Shown in pieces: positions 1-9,214 of a DNA stretch of 64,000 nt. The notes beneath the pieces are model-generated. The model was not told where the DNA came from, made no database searches, and was given only the letters and a program-made list of their open reading frames with translations. The stretch lies in the NCBI RefSeq assembly GCF_014650895.1, contig NZ_BMVV01000010.1, forward strand, positions 234,437 through 298,436. The letters are read 5' to 3'. Position 1 is the first letter of the stretch. Each line of letters opens with the position of its first letter. The stretch is from Streptomyces omiyaensis. Lineage in GTDB: Bacteria; Actinomycetota; Actinomycetes; Streptomycetales; Streptomycetaceae. The position numbers and the translations under genes are program-made.

Positions 1-452
1 TTCTCGCCCTTGCCCGGGCGGAAGTGGTAGCGGTCGCGCAGCGGGGAGCCGGGGCCCTCGCGGAGCGCGCGCTGGAACCACTCGTGCTGGTCCGAGGAGT
101 GGTTGGGGACCAGGTCCACGATGATCCGCAGGCCCAGCCCGTGGGCCTCGCGGATCAGGGCGTCGGCGTCGAGCAGCGAGCCGAACATCGGGTCGATGGC
201 CCGGTAGTCGGCGACGTCGTAGCCGGCGTCGGCCTGCGGGGAGGCGTAGAAGGGGGAGAGCCAGACGGCGTCGACGCCGAGCTCCTTGAGGTACGGCAGC
301 CGGCTGCGGATGCCCACCAGGTCGCCCATGCCGTCGCCGTTGCCGTCGGCGAAGCTGCGGGGGTAGACCTGGTAGATCACCGCGTCTCTCCACCAGCCCG
401 TGTCGGTGCCGGTGGTCGGGGCGGCGGCGGGGGTGGCGAGGTGCTGGGTCAT
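1..452 (-). CDS. aglA: Alpha-glucosidase (GH13), N-terminal part, cut by window edge
   Basis: About 150 N-terminal residues are visible and the frame runs off the left edge. The translation after a 19-residue Ala/Thr-rich start has WWRDAVIYQVYPRSF and DGNGDGMGDL, the opening strands and calcium-site region of GH13 oligo-1,6-/alpha-glucosidases. YDVADY and VDLVPNHSS follow, the first conserved GH13 region. It would hydrolyse maltose or maltodextrins in the cytoplasm after uptake by MalEFG. The ATG at 452 is preceded by GGGAAG. It lies 50 bp after malG on the same strand, so it is probably the last gene of the malEFG operon and under MalR control. Family call is firm; substrate is inferred from context. 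Confidence 0.9.
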   Translation of the reverse strand, partial: MTQHLATPAAAPTTGTDTGWWRDAVIYQVYPRSFADGNGDGMGDLVGIRSRLPYLKELGVDAVWLSPFYASPQADAGYDVADYRAIDPMFGSLLDADALIREAHGLGLRIIVDLVPNHSSDQHEWFQRALREGPGSPLRDRYHFRPGKGE

Positions 453-502
453 GTCTTCCCTGGGAGGTAAGGAGGGGCGTACGGGTTCGGCGCTCAGGGC
501 CG

Positions 503-1387
503 TCAGCCCTTGACGGCGCCGGCGGACATGCCGGTGACGAGGTGGCGCTGGGCGAAGAGGAACACCAGGGCGGCGGGGATGGCGATGAGGACGGAGGCCG
601 CCGTCATCGGACCCCACTGGGCCCCGTACTGGTTGACGAACTTCTGCAGGCCGCCCGCGAGCGTCAGGTTCTCGTCGCCGACCATGAAGGCGGAGGCGTA
701 GGCCACCTCGCCCCAGGCGGTGATGAAGGAGTAGAAGGCGGTCACCGCGATGCCCGGCTTGGCGAGCGGCAGGATGAGCCGCCAGAAGGTGCCGAAGGGG
801 GTGAGCCCGTCGACGTACCCCGACTCGTCGATCTCGCGCGGGATGCCGTCGAAGAAGCCCTTCATCATCCAGGCGCAGAAGGGGACGGCGATGGTCAGGT
901 AGGTGATGACCAGGCCGGCGGACTGGTTGAGCAGTCCCAGCGACGCCATGATGTTGTAGATCGGCACGATGAGGACGGCGACCGGGAACATCTGCGTGAT
1001 GAGCAGGGTCCACATCAGGCCGCGCTTGCCGGGGAAGCGGAAGCGGCTGACCGCGTAGCCGGTGGTGGCGGAGATGAAGACGCCGACGAGCGTGGTGAGT
1101 CCCGCGACGAGGAGCGAGTTGCCGAACCAGGTGAGGAACGGGGTGTCCCTCAGCAGGTTGGTGTAGTTCTCGAACGTCGTCTCCTTGAAGAAGTCCGTGG
1201 TGGTCGCGTACTTCGCGGGCTTGAGCGAGGTCAGCAGGACCCACAGCACCGGGAAGACGGCGACGACGGAGGCGACGATCAGGGTGACGTGCAGCGCCAC
1301 CGAGGCGAGCGGCGAGCGCCGGCCGCGGACCGGGGCGTTGGTGGCCGGGGGCGCGGCGTGGCGGGCCGTGGGGGTCGTGGTGGTCAC
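503..1387 (-). CDS. malG: Maltose/maltodextrin ABC transporter permease MalG
   Basis: A 294-residue inner-membrane permease with six predicted hydrophobic segments and the EAA-like cytoplasmic loop (IDESGYVDGLTPFG, near residue 186) that docks on the ABC ATPase. It forms the translocation pore with MalF. The GTG start at 1387 overlaps the malF stop by 4 bases (GTGA), indicating translational coupling; a longer upstream reading would run through malF. No ATPase gene is in the operon, as is usual in streptomycetes where the shared ATPase MsiK energises sugar importers (family knowledge, not visible here). Confidence 0.92.
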   Translation of the reverse strand: MTTTTPTARHAAPPATNAPVRGRRSPLASVALHVTLIVASVVAVFPVLWVLLTSLKPAKYATTTDFFKETTFENYTNLLRDTPFLTWFGNSLLVAGLTTLVGVFISATTGYAVSRFRFPGKRGLMWTLLITQMFPVAVLIVPIYNIMASLGLLNQSAGLVITYLTIAVPFCAWMMKGFFDGIPREIDESGYVDGLTPFGTFWRLILPLAKPGIAVTAFYSFITAWGEVAYASAFMVGDENLTLAGGLQKFVNQYGAQWGPMTAASVLIAIPAALVFLFAQRHLVTGMSAGAVKG

Positions 1388-2397
1388 CAGACTTCTCCCT
1401 GCTTGCGGAGGACGCGCTGGTAGATCGCGGCGAAGATCATCAGGAGCACCAGGATGAGGACGCCCCACGTGGACGACTGGGCGAAGTCGCGCGGGCTGAT
1501 CTCGAAGGAGAACTTGTACGCCTGGGTGACGAGGATCTGGGTGGCCTCGCCGGGTCCGCCCCGGGTGAGCAGGAAGATCACCGGGAACATGTTGAAGGTC
1601 CAGATGGTGGAGAGGAGGAGGACCGTGGTGGAGACGGAGCGCAGGCCCGGCATGGTGATGTTCCGGAAGCGCTGCCAAGCGTTGGCGCCGTCCATCTCGG
1701 CGGCCTCGTAGAGCTCGCCGGGGATGGACTGGAGGCCGCCGAGGAGGGCGACCATCATGAAGGGGATGCCCAGCCAGACGTTGACGGCGATGACCGCGAA
1801 CTTGGCCATCAGCGGGTCGTTCAGCCAGGGGACGGCGTCGAGGCCGACCCCGGAGAGGATCTGGTTGAGCAGGCCGCGGCGCTCGTCGTAGAGGAAGCGC
1901 CAGGCGAAGACCGAGACGAAGCCGGGGACCGCCCAGGGCAGGATGAGCATCATCCGGTAGACGGAGCGGCCGGCGATCTTCCGGTTGAGGATGTTGGCGA
2001 GGGCCAGGCCGAGGACGAAGGTGAGCGCCACACAGGACACGGTCCAGACGACCGTCCAGCCGAGCGTGCCGAGGAACTGGCTGCCGGTGAGCGCGTCGGT
2101 GTAGTTCTCCAGGCCGACGAACTCGTAGGTGGCCGGGATCTCGTTGACGCCGATCGACCGCGCGACGTTGCGCTCGTTGGCGTCGGTGAACGACAGGTAG
2201 ATCCCGCGGACCAGCGGATATCCGATGATCACGCCGATCACGATCACCACCGGGGCGATCATCGCCCAGGCGTACCAGTGGGTGGCGAGGGAGCGCTTCG
2301 CCGCCCGTCGCGGGGTACCAGTTCCGCGGCTCCGGCCGCGGGCGACGTGCTCGCCCGCGGCCTTCGCCACCGACTGGCTGGGAGTGTCCACAGCCAT
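1384..2397 (-). CDS. malF: Maltose/maltodextrin ABC transporter permease MalF
   Basis: A 337-residue permease with an approximately 40-residue cytoplasmic N-terminus, then a first membrane segment (WAMIAPVVIVIGVIIGYPL) and further segments. The EAA motif EAAEMDGANAWQRF lies near residues 231-245. Length and layout fit actinobacterial MalF, which lacks the large periplasmic loop of enteric MalF. It starts with ATG at 2397, 20 bp after malE, and ends inside the malG start. It pairs with MalG in the importer fed by MalE. Confidence 0.93.
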   Translation of the reverse strand: MAVDTPSQSVAKAAGEHVARGRSRGTGTPRRAAKRSLATHWYAWAMIAPVVIVIGVIIGYPLVRGIYLSFTDANERNVARSIGVNEIPATYEFVGLENYTDALTGSQFLGTLGWTVVWTVSCVALTFVLGLALANILNRKIAGRSVYRMMLILPWAVPGFVSVFAWRFLYDERRGLLNQILSGVGLDAVPWLNDPLMAKFAVIAVNVWLGIPFMMVALLGGLQSIPGELYEAAEMDGANAWQRFRNITMPGLRSVSTTVLLLSTIWTFNMFPVIFLLTRGGPGEATQILVTQAYKFSFEISPRDFAQSSTWGVLILVLLMIFAAIYQRVLRKQGEVW

Positions 2398-2417
2398 CAG
2401 CCGGCCTGCCTTCCTTC

Positions 2418-3695
2418 TTACTTCCAGTCCTTCAGGAGCTTGCGGTAGGCGTCACCGACGGCCTTGGCGCCGGCCTCCGGGGTGGTCTGACCGGTGAGCA
2501 CCTTGGTGTACTCGACCTTGACCGGCTCGAAGAGGCTGCCGCCCTCGGGGATCCACGGGCGCTGCACGGCCTTCTCGACGACCGGCTTGAAGAACGCGAT
2601 CATCTCGTTCTTGGCCACCTCCTTCTGGAGGTAGGAGGACTGGCGGGTCGGGAGGAGGCTGAGCTCCTGGGCGACCGTGGCCTGGCTCTCGGCCGAGGTC
2701 ATGTACTCGGCGAAGGCGTAGGAGGCGTCGAGGTTCTTGGAGCCGGCGTAGACGGCGAGGTTGTGGCCGCCCTGCGGGGCGCCCTGGCCGGCGGAGCCCG
2801 CCGGGACGGGGGCGATGCCGAGGTTCGCCTTGTCGGCGAACTCCTTGCCCGCGTAGGTGTCGGCCACGGCCCACGGGCCGTTGATCATCATGGCGACCTT
2901 GCCGTCCTTGAAGGCGGCCTGCATGTTGTCCCAGCCGTTGGTCGCGTCGGTGATCGCGGCCTTGGAGTCGACCAGGTCCTTGACGGTCTTGAAGGCCTTG
3001 ACGCCCGCGGGGTCGTCGAAGGTGACCTTCTTGCTGTCGGCGTCGACCATGTCGCCGCCCTCGCCGTACAGGAAGGAGAGGAACCAGTACGGGTCGTCGC
3101 CGCGGAGGTACAGGCCGGTCTTGCCGGTCTTCTCCTTGATCGTGGCGGAGACGGTCTTCAGGTCGGCGATGCTGGTCGGGACCTCGACGCCGGCCTCCTT
3201 GAAGATCTTCTTGTTGTAGAAGATGCCCATGGAGTCGATGACCTGCGGCACGGCGTAGGTCTTGCCGTTGTACTTGGTGGAGGCGGCGGCCTGCTCCAGG
3301 AAGTCGCCCTGGTCCTTGAGGGCGGCGGTGCCGTCCAGCGGGGCGAGGTAGCCGAGGTCGGCGAACTCGGGGGTCCAGGCGACCTCGGAGCGGATCACGT
3401 CGGGGGCGCCGGAGCCGGACTGCGCGGCGTTCTTGAACTTGTTCTGGGCCTCGCCGAAGGGCACGTTCACGTACTTGACGGTGACCTTCGGGTGCTTCTT
3501 CGTGAAGTCCTCGGCGAGCTTCTTGAAGACCTTGTCCTCGGAGCCGACCGTGGAGGTGTCCCACCACGTGACGGTGCCGGAGAGCTCGCCCGAGCCCTTC
3601 GAGGCGCCGTCGGAACCGCTGTCGCTCCCGCCGCACGCCGCCAGGGTGACGCCCAGGGCCGCGACCAGCGCGGTGGCCGCTATGCCACGCCGCAT
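2418..3695 (-). CDS. malE: Maltose/maltodextrin-binding lipoprotein MalE
   Basis: A 425-residue solute-binding lipoprotein. The N-terminus MRRGIAATALVAALG is a signal peptide ending in lipobox LAAC with the lipidated cysteine at residue 21. A Gly/Ser-rich linker follows, then the ABC sugar-binding fold (VTWWDTST, ADLGYLAPLDG, WDNMQAAFKDGKVAMMINGPW). I chose ATG 3695 because GAAGGAG sits 6 bases upstream and the signal peptide begins there; the frame stays open upstream, which is not evidence of coding. First gene of malEFG-aglA, transcribed away from malR. Confidence 0.94.
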   Translation of the reverse strand: MRRGIAATALVAALGVTLAACGGSDSGSDGASKGSGELSGTVTWWDTSTVGSEDKVFKKLAEDFTKKHPKVTVKYVNVPFGEAQNKFKNAAQSGSGAPDVIRSEVAWTPEFADLGYLAPLDGTAALKDQGDFLEQAAASTKYNGKTYAVPQVIDSMGIFYNKKIFKEAGVEVPTSIADLKTVSATIKEKTGKTGLYLRGDDPYWFLSFLYGEGGDMVDADSKKVTFDDPAGVKAFKTVKDLVDSKAAITDATNGWDNMQAAFKDGKVAMMINGPWAVADTYAGKEFADKANLGIAPVPAGSAGQGAPQGGHNLAVYAGSKNLDASYAFAEYMTSAESQATVAQELSLLPTRQSSYLQKEVAKNEMIAFFKPVVEKAVQRPWIPEGGSLFEPVKVEYTKVLTGQTTPEAGAKAVGDAYRKLLKDWK

Positions 3696-3816
3696 GTGAA
3701 CTCCTTCAACATGATCCCGGGGTGACGAGGGGCTGGAACCTTCCTCATTGCGACCGCTCCCTCGCGGCGCTCCGGGTTGCCAGGAACGTAACAGGGATGA
3801 AAACGAGCCGAAAGAG

Positions 3817-3837
3817 CTTGCGGGAATTTTCTGCAAG
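3817..3837. promoter_or_regulatory. Candidate MalR operator upstream of malE
   Basis: CTTGC, then 11 bases, then GCAAG forms an imperfect palindrome 120 bp upstream of malE. Streptomyces MalR is known to bind CTTGCAG-type repeats; the right half CTGCAAG matches exactly when read on the other strand and the left half CTTGCGG differs at one base. Position suits repression of malE. Confidence 0.65.
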
Positions 3838-4012
3838 GACCGGGGATCGTTACATCCGCGTGTCCCGAAGGTTGCCGACGGGCCGCTTGACAGGGGCGCG
3901 GAGGGGCACCTTCCGCCCTTTCGCCCGGTATCTCCGCCCCCGTACGGGCCTGCGGGTGTCCCCCGGCCGGATCGGAACAGCTCGTTCCGCAACAACCGTC
4001 ACCTGCGTCCCA

Positions 4013-4048
4013 CCGCAAGACCTGCAAGACCTTGCGGTCGTCTTGCGG
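4013..4048. promoter_or_regulatory. Cluster of four MalR half-sites upstream of malR
   Basis: Within 36 bp there are two leftward half-sites (CCGCAAG 4013-4019, CTGCAAG 4022-4028) and two rightward ones (CTTGCGG 4031-4037 and 4042-4048). They form a nested inverted arrangement about 70-105 bp before the malR start, suggesting autoregulation of malR and possibly cooperative control of malE. Confidence 0.65.
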
Positions 4049-4119
4049 GTCCTTCCGGCGCGAACGGGACCCTTCCCCCTGGTGGGCAATACGCGCGGTG
4101 ACCGGTACAGTCCACTCTC

Positions 4120-5163
4120 ATGACCGCGCGGCTCGCCGACATCGCAGCCCAGGCGGGGGTCAGTGAAGCCACAGTCAGCCGCGTGCTCAACGGCAAGCCC
4201 GGTGTGGCCACCGCCACCCGTGAATCCGTCCTTGCCGCACTCGACGTGCTCGGCTACGAGCGACCGGTACGGCTGCGGCAGCGCAGCGCGGGCCTGGTCG
4301 GGCTGATCACCCCCGAACTGGACAACCCCATCTTCCCGGCCCTCGCCCAGGTCATCGGGCAGGCGCTGACGCGCCAGGGTTACACCCCGGTCCTCGCCAC
4401 CCAGACCCCCGGCGGATCCACCGAGGACGAGCTCACCGACATGCTGGTGGAGCGCGGGGTGGCCGGCATCATCTTCGTCTCCGGTCTGCACGCGGACACC
4501 ACGGCCGACACCTCGCGCTACGACCAGCTGCGCGGCAAGGGCGTCCCGTACGTCCTCATCAACGGCTTCTCCCCCAAGGTGCAGGCGCCCTTCGTCTCCC
4601 CCGACGACCGGGCCGCGATGCAGCTGGCGGTCACCCACCTCGCCGCCCTCGGCCACACCCGGATCGGGCTGGCCGTCGGACCGAAGCGCTTCGTGCCGGT
4701 GCTCCGCAAGATAGAGGGCTTCCGGAAGGGGATGCTGGACCGGCTCGGTCTCACCGCCGAGCGGTCCGAGGAGCTGATCCAGCACTCGCTCTACACCCTG
4801 GAGGGCGGACAGGCGGCCGCCGCCGCCCTGATCGCCAAGGGCTGCACGGCCGTGGTCTGCGCCTCCGACATGATGGCGCTGGGCGCGATCCGCGCGGCCC
4901 GGCAGCAGGGGCTGGACGTCCCCAGGGACGTCTCCGTCGTCGGCTTCGACGACTCCCCGCTCATAGCCTTCACCGATCCGCCGCTCACCACCATCCGGCA
5001 GCCCGTGCAGGCGATGGGCCAGGCGGCGGTGCGCGCCCTCCTGGAGGAGGTCGGCGGCACCCCGGCCCCGCACTCGGAGTTCGTCTTCATGCCGGAGCTG
5101 GTGGTGCGGGGTTCGACGGCGTCCGCACCGGCCGTCGCGCCCGCCCCGCTGCCTAGTCCCTGA
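4120..5163 (+). CDS. malR: LacI-family maltose repressor MalR
   Basis: A 347-residue LacI/GalR regulator. The N-terminal helix-turn-helix and hinge are clear (LADIAAQAGVSEATVSRVLN, residues 5-24; hinge up to about 60). A periplasmic-binding-protein-like effector domain follows (GLITPELDNPIFPALAQ; VVGFDDSPLIAFTDPPLTT near residue 275). It is divergent from malEFG-aglA, the arrangement known for the streptomycete maltose repressor, and the intergenic region carries clustered CTTGCRG motifs. The C-terminal 15 residues are an Ala/Pro tail. The maltose role rests on context and synteny. Confidence 0.9.
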   Translation: MTARLADIAAQAGVSEATVSRVLNGKPGVATATRESVLAALDVLGYERPVRLRQRSAGLVGLITPELDNPIFPALAQVIGQALTRQGYTPVLATQTPGGSTEDELTDMLVERGVAGIIFVSGLHADTTADTSRYDQLRGKGVPYVLINGFSPKVQAPFVSPDDRAAMQLAVTHLAALGHTRIGLAVGPKRFVPVLRKIEGFRKGMLDRLGLTAERSEELIQHSLYTLEGGQAAAAALIAKGCTAVVCASDMMALGAIRAARQQGLDVPRDVSVVGFDDSPLIAFTDPPLTTIRQPVQAMGQAAVRALLEEVGGTPAPHSEFVFMPELVVRGSTASAPAVAPAPLPSP

Positions 5164-5238
5164 GACGGAGAGGGTGCGCCCCACACCCGTCGGAGGGATG
5201 ATCGGTCGGGGGGCGTGGATCTGGCAAACTCTCTGCCT

Positions 5239-6150
5239 ATGGGTGAAACGACCGTGAAGAGTTTGGACGACCGGACGACCCCGTCGTCACCCATCGTGGC
5301 CGACGGCCGGTGGGCGTGGCTGCGTGCGCGCAGCCCCCGGCGCCCGCGCATCTGGTTCGAACTGCTGCTGATCGCGGTCAGTTACTGGGTGTACTCGCTG
5401 ATCCGCAACGCCGTGCCGGAGCAGAAGGCCGAGGCGCTGCGGAACGCCGACTGGATCTGGCGGACCGAGGAGTCCCTCGGCCTCGCCTTCGAGCACGCCG
5501 TGAACCACGCGGTGAACTCGGTGACCTGGCTCATCGTGTCGATGAACTACTACTACGCGACGCTGCACTTCATCGTCACCATCGGTGTGCTCGTGTGGCT
5601 GTACCGATGGCAGCCGGGCCGTTACGCCGCGTTCCGCACCGTCCTCTTCGCCACCACCGCCGTGGCCCTGGTCGGCTACTACCTGTATCCGCTCGCGCCG
5701 CCCCGGCTGATGGAGGGCAAGGACTTCATCGACACGGTCCTGGTGCACCACACCTGGGGCTCGATGGCCTCGGGCGACCTCAAGCACATGTCGAACCAGT
5801 ACGCGGCGATGCCGTCGATGCACATCGGCTGGTCGACCTGGTGCGGGCTGACGATCTTCTTCCTGGCGAAGGCGCCGTGGGCCCGGATCCTGGGCCTGCT
5901 CTACCCGGCGGCCACGCTGGTCGTGATCGTCGCGACCGCCAACCACTTCTGGCTCGACGCGGTGGGCGGCCTGATCTGCCTCGCCTTCGGCTTCGTCGTC
6001 GCCTACTTCTGGTACGGCACCTGGCCGCACCGCCTGTCGAAGCAGGTGGAGCCGCTCACGGCGGTCGCGCCGGCGGCGCCCGCCCCCGCGCGGGGGACGG
6101 ACGCGCCCGCGCCCGCGGACCGCGAGGAGCCGGTCAGCTCCGGAAGGTGA
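5239..6150 (+). CDS. PAP2-family membrane phosphatase/phosphotransferase
   Basis: A 303-residue polytopic membrane protein with about six hydrophobic segments. It has YPLAPPRLM, PSMHIGW (His of the PSxH motif near residue 195) and NHFWLDAVGG (His and Asp of the HxxxD motif near residues 236-240), the signature of the inositol-phosphorylceramide-synthase-like branch of PAP2. The lipid substrate cannot be read from sequence. The start is uncertain: ATG 5239 is used, but an in-frame GTG at 5215 behind GGGGGG is possible. Its stop overlaps the convergent amidohydrolase gene by 17 bp. Confidence 0.8.
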   Translation: MGETTVKSLDDRTTPSSPIVADGRWAWLRARSPRRPRIWFELLLIAVSYWVYSLIRNAVPEQKAEALRNADWIWRTEESLGLAFEHAVNHAVNSVTWLIVSMNYYYATLHFIVTIGVLVWLYRWQPGRYAAFRTVLFATTAVALVGYYLYPLAPPRLMEGKDFIDTVLVHHTWGSMASGDLKHMSNQYAAMPSMHIGWSTWCGLTIFFLAKAPWARILGLLYPAATLVVIVATANHFWLDAVGGLICLAFGFVVAYFWYGTWPHRLSKQVEPLTAVAPAAPAPARGTDAPAPADREEPVSSGR

Positions 6151-7702
6151 TCCGCCCGCCGCTCACGGCGAGGCGGACCGGGGCCCCCTCGGCCTCGTCC
6201 GCCGGCGCCTCGGCCGGGTCGAGGCCGAAGGCGGTGAGATCGGCGCGGAGCCCCGGGGCGATCCGTCCCGTCAGCCCCTCCTCCCCCGCCGCGTGGGCGG
6301 CGTGGGTCGTCATGCCCTCCAGCGCCATCAGTCCGGTCAGGCCGTGGCGGGCCGAGGCGGCGCCGCGCGGGGCGCGGGCGGTGGCGAGGACCTGGCGGGC
6401 GTCGAAGTGCGCGATGGGCCAGTCCGAGCCGAGCGCCAGGAAGGCCCCGGCGTCGCGCAGGTCGCGGCAGCGCCAGGCGCGCGCGGCGCGCTCCTCGCCG
6501 AGCCGCAGGGACCACTGGTCGGTGTGGTCGGCACGGGTGTAGGCGGTGTGCGGGGGCTGCATCGAGGCGGCGACGCCGAGCGCGGCGAAGCGGCCGAGCT
6601 GGTCGTCGGGGACGGTCTCGATGTGTTCGATCCGGTGGCGGGGGCCGCCGGGTCCGAAGGTCCCGGCGGTGTCCAGGACGTGCCGGACGGCCGCGTCGCC
6701 GATGGCGTGGGTGGCGGTGCCGACGCCCGCCCGGTGGAGCCGGCGCACGGCGGCGGAGTACGCCTCCGGGTCGGGCCAGAAGGCGTCGGTGCCCTGGCCG
6801 TGGCAGTCGGCGTGCTCCAGCCAGGCGGTGCCGCCCTCGACCGTGCCGTCCATGAAGAACTTCACGCCGCCGACCCGCCAGTTCCGGCCGGCCCGCTCCT
6901 GGAGCCGTACCAGGGCGTCCAGCTCGTCCTCGCCGGCGCCGGGCATGCACCAGGGCGCGAGCCGGAGCCGTACGGGCAGGTCGCCGTCCTCCTCGATCGC
7001 GGCGAGCAGGCCGGGCACGTCGGGCCCGCCGAGGTCCATGACGTGGGCGGTGGTGAGGCCGGTCGCGGCCATGCCGGAGAGCAGGGCGACCAGGCGGTCG
7101 CGGCGCTCGGCGTAGGGGGTGACGGGCAGGACCGGGGTCATCAGGTCCATGGCGGCGTGCTCGTTGAGATGGCCGGTGGGCCGCCCGTCGGCGTCGCAGA
7201 CGATCTCGGAGCGCTGGTCGAAGGCGCGGGGGCCGTCGATGCCCGCGGCCTTGAGGGCGGCCTCGCTGGCGAGCGCGGAGTGCCCGTCGTAGAGGCGGAG
7301 GAAGGCGGGGGCTCCGGCCAGCACGTCCTCGACGAGGTCGCGGTGGATCGGGCGGCCGCCGAAGGCGTTGTGGTCGAGGCCGAAGCCGAGGATCCAGCCC
7401 CCGCGCCGCTCGGCGGAGCGGAGCGCGGCGCGCAGTCCGTCGAGGTCGGTGACGGCGGAGAGGTCGGTGCCGGTGAACATCTCCAGGCCCCACACGGGGT
7501 GGCTGTGGGAGTCGGTGAGGCCGGGGACGAGGGTGGCGCCGGCCAGGTCGACGGTCTCGGTGCCGGGCCCGGTCCAGTCGCGGACGTCGGCGGCGGAGCC
7601 GACGGCGGCGATCAGTCCGTCACGGACGGCGACAGCGGTGTGGCCGGTGAGCTCGGGGGCGCGGACGCGGGCGTGGACGAGGACGAGGTCGGCTGCGGAC
7701 AC
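6134..7702 (-). CDS. Amidohydrolase family protein (YtcJ-like metal-dependent hydrolase)
   Basis: A 522-residue metal-dependent amidohydrolase. The N-terminal composite beta domain (DLVLVHARV) leads to the metal-binding DSHSHPVWG near residue 64. FFMDGTVEGGTAW, THAIGDAAV and ALGSDWPIAH carry the later metal and catalytic residues of the YtcJ branch. Substrate unknown. The GTG start at 7702 has AAGGAG ten bases upstream, which supports it although the gene overlaps the C-terminal end of the upstream permease gene by 91 bp. The pairing suggests uptake and hydrolysis of one amide- or amine-type substrate. Confidence 0.85.
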   Translation of the reverse strand: MSAADLVLVHARVRAPELTGHTAVAVRDGLIAAVGSAADVRDWTGPGTETVDLAGATLVPGLTDSHSHPVWGLEMFTGTDLSAVTDLDGLRAALRSAERRGGWILGFGLDHNAFGGRPIHRDLVEDVLAGAPAFLRLYDGHSALASEAALKAAGIDGPRAFDQRSEIVCDADGRPTGHLNEHAAMDLMTPVLPVTPYAERRDRLVALLSGMAATGLTTAHVMDLGGPDVPGLLAAIEEDGDLPVRLRLAPWCMPGAGEDELDALVRLQERAGRNWRVGGVKFFMDGTVEGGTAWLEHADCHGQGTDAFWPDPEAYSAAVRRLHRAGVGTATHAIGDAAVRHVLDTAGTFGPGGPRHRIEHIETVPDDQLGRFAALGVAASMQPPHTAYTRADHTDQWSLRLGEERAARAWRCRDLRDAGAFLALGSDWPIAHFDARQVLATARAPRGAASARHGLTGLMALEGMTTHAAHAAGEEGLTGRIAPGLRADLTAFGLDPAEAPADEAEGAPVRLAVSGGRITFRS

Positions 7703-9162
7703 GGCTGGGGTTCTCCTTGCGGTGCGGGGGCGGTGGCGGGCTCGGCGGCGAAGCGGGCGTAGACCTCGGGGCGGGTGCGGCGCAGCCGGCGCGCGAGCAG
7801 CAGGCCGAGGAGGAGGACGGCGGGGACGAGGGAGACGAGGACGGTGTTGACGGTGGCCGACGCGGCGGTGAAGAGCTCGACGTTCGCCGTGACGAGGGTG
7901 ATCGCGCCGGCGAGCAGGACGAAGGCGGCGACCGGGGCGACCAGGGTGCGCCAGACGCCCTCCCGGTGCGGGGTCTTGCGGAAGAAGCAGGGGACGGCGA
8001 GGGCGGCGAGCAGCTGGAGGACCATCAGGCCGAGCATGCCGGGGGTGTTCACCCAGAGCAGGAGCTGCTGGTACGGGTCGGCCCCGGCGAGCGCGAAGGC
8101 GAGGACGACGACGGCGCCGAGCGCGGTCTGCGCGGCCCCGGCGAGGTACGGGGAGCGGTGGCGGGGGTGGATCCGGCCGAGGACCTTCGGGAGGACGCCC
8201 TCCTCGGCGAGGGCGAGGGTGTAGCGGTTGATGGCGTTGTGGAAGGCGAGGAGGGAGGCGAGGACGCTGGTGACGATGAGGACGTGCATCAGGTCGGCGG
8301 CCCAGGCTCCGACGTAGGTGGTGACGGCGGCGAAGAAGAGGCCGCCGGGGTCGTCGGCGGCCGCCCGGACGACCTCGTCCTCGCCGAAGGCCTGGATGAC
8401 GGTCCAGACGACGAAGGCGTAGAAGAGGCCGAGGAAGGCGACCGCGAGGTAGGTGGCGCGGGGGACGGTCCGGTCGGGGTCACGGGCCTCCCGCCGGTAG
8501 ATGACGGTGGACTCGAAGCCGGTGAAGGCGGCGAAGGCGCAGGCCAGGACGGCGGCGGTGCCGCCGGTGAGGACGTGCGCGGGGGCGAGTCCGGCGACCG
8601 AGAGGCCGTCGGCGCCGCCGTCGAGGAGGACTCCGGCGGCGAGCAGGACGAGGATGCCGGTCTCGGCGACGAGGAGGACGCCGAGGAGCTTGGCGCCGAA
8701 GTCGATGGAGCGGTAGCCGCCGTACCAGACGACCAGGAGGCCGGCGAGGGAGACCGGCAGCCAGGGGACGTCGGCGCCGAAGGCGGCGGCGGTGTCGGAG
8801 GTGGCGGAGCCGAGGAGGCCGTAGACCCCGATCTCCATGCCGTTGTAGCCGAGCATCGCGACGAGGGCGGCGGCGATGCCGAGGGGGACGCCGAGGCCGC
8901 GGGTGATGTACGCGTAGAAGGCGCCGCCGGAGCGGACGTGGCGGCTCATGGTGGTGAAGCCGACGGCGAAGACGGTGAGGGTGACGCCGGCGAGGAGGTA
9001 GCCGACGGGTGCGCCGATGCCGCCGAGCAGGATGGCGACGGGGGCGACGCCGGCCATGACGGTGAGGGGTGCGGCCGCCGAGACGACGAAGAAGGTGATG
9101 TCGCTGGTGGTGAGGGTGCCGGGGCGGAGGCCCGGCGGCTGGTCGGGGGTGGTTCCGGGCAT
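7612..9162 (-). CDS. APC-family amino-acid permease
   Basis: A 516-residue amino acid-polyamine-organocation transporter with about 12 predicted membrane segments. The first conserved block is ITFFVVSAAAPLTVMAG; FTGFESTVIYRREARDPDR is the typical segment 6-loop region and FHNAINRYTLALAEEG the later conserved loop. The roughly 30-residue C-terminal tail is Ser/Pro-rich and lies in the region shared with the next gene, so it may be non-essential. The ATG at 9162 is 146 bp from the divergent TetR-type gene, a likely regulator. Substrate not identifiable. Confidence 0.88.
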   Translation of the reverse strand: MPGTTPDQPPGLRPGTLTTSDITFFVVSAAAPLTVMAGVAPVAILLGGIGAPVGYLLAGVTLTVFAVGFTTMSRHVRSGGAFYAYITRGLGVPLGIAAALVAMLGYNGMEIGVYGLLGSATSDTAAAFGADVPWLPVSLAGLLVVWYGGYRSIDFGAKLLGVLLVAETGILVLLAAGVLLDGGADGLSVAGLAPAHVLTGGTAAVLACAFAAFTGFESTVIYRREARDPDRTVPRATYLAVAFLGLFYAFVVWTVIQAFGEDEVVRAAADDPGGLFFAAVTTYVGAWAADLMHVLIVTSVLASLLAFHNAINRYTLALAEEGVLPKVLGRIHPRHRSPYLAGAAQTALGAVVVLAFALAGADPYQQLLLWVNTPGMLGLMVLQLLAALAVPCFFRKTPHREGVWRTLVAPVAAFVLLAGAITLVTANVELFTAASATVNTVLVSLVPAVLLLGLLLARRLRRTRPEVYARFAAEPATAPAPQGEPQPCPQPTSSSSTPASAPPSSPATPLSPSVTD

Positions 9163-9214
9163 GCGCGGGGAAGCCCTTCCGTGGCAGGGGGTTCCGTGGG
9201 GAGAACGGAAACCT

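Noticed and set aside
24..470. Plus-strand frame opposite the alpha-glucosidase
   Set aside because: Shadow of the GC-rich third positions; the minus-strand translation is a clear GH13 enzyme.
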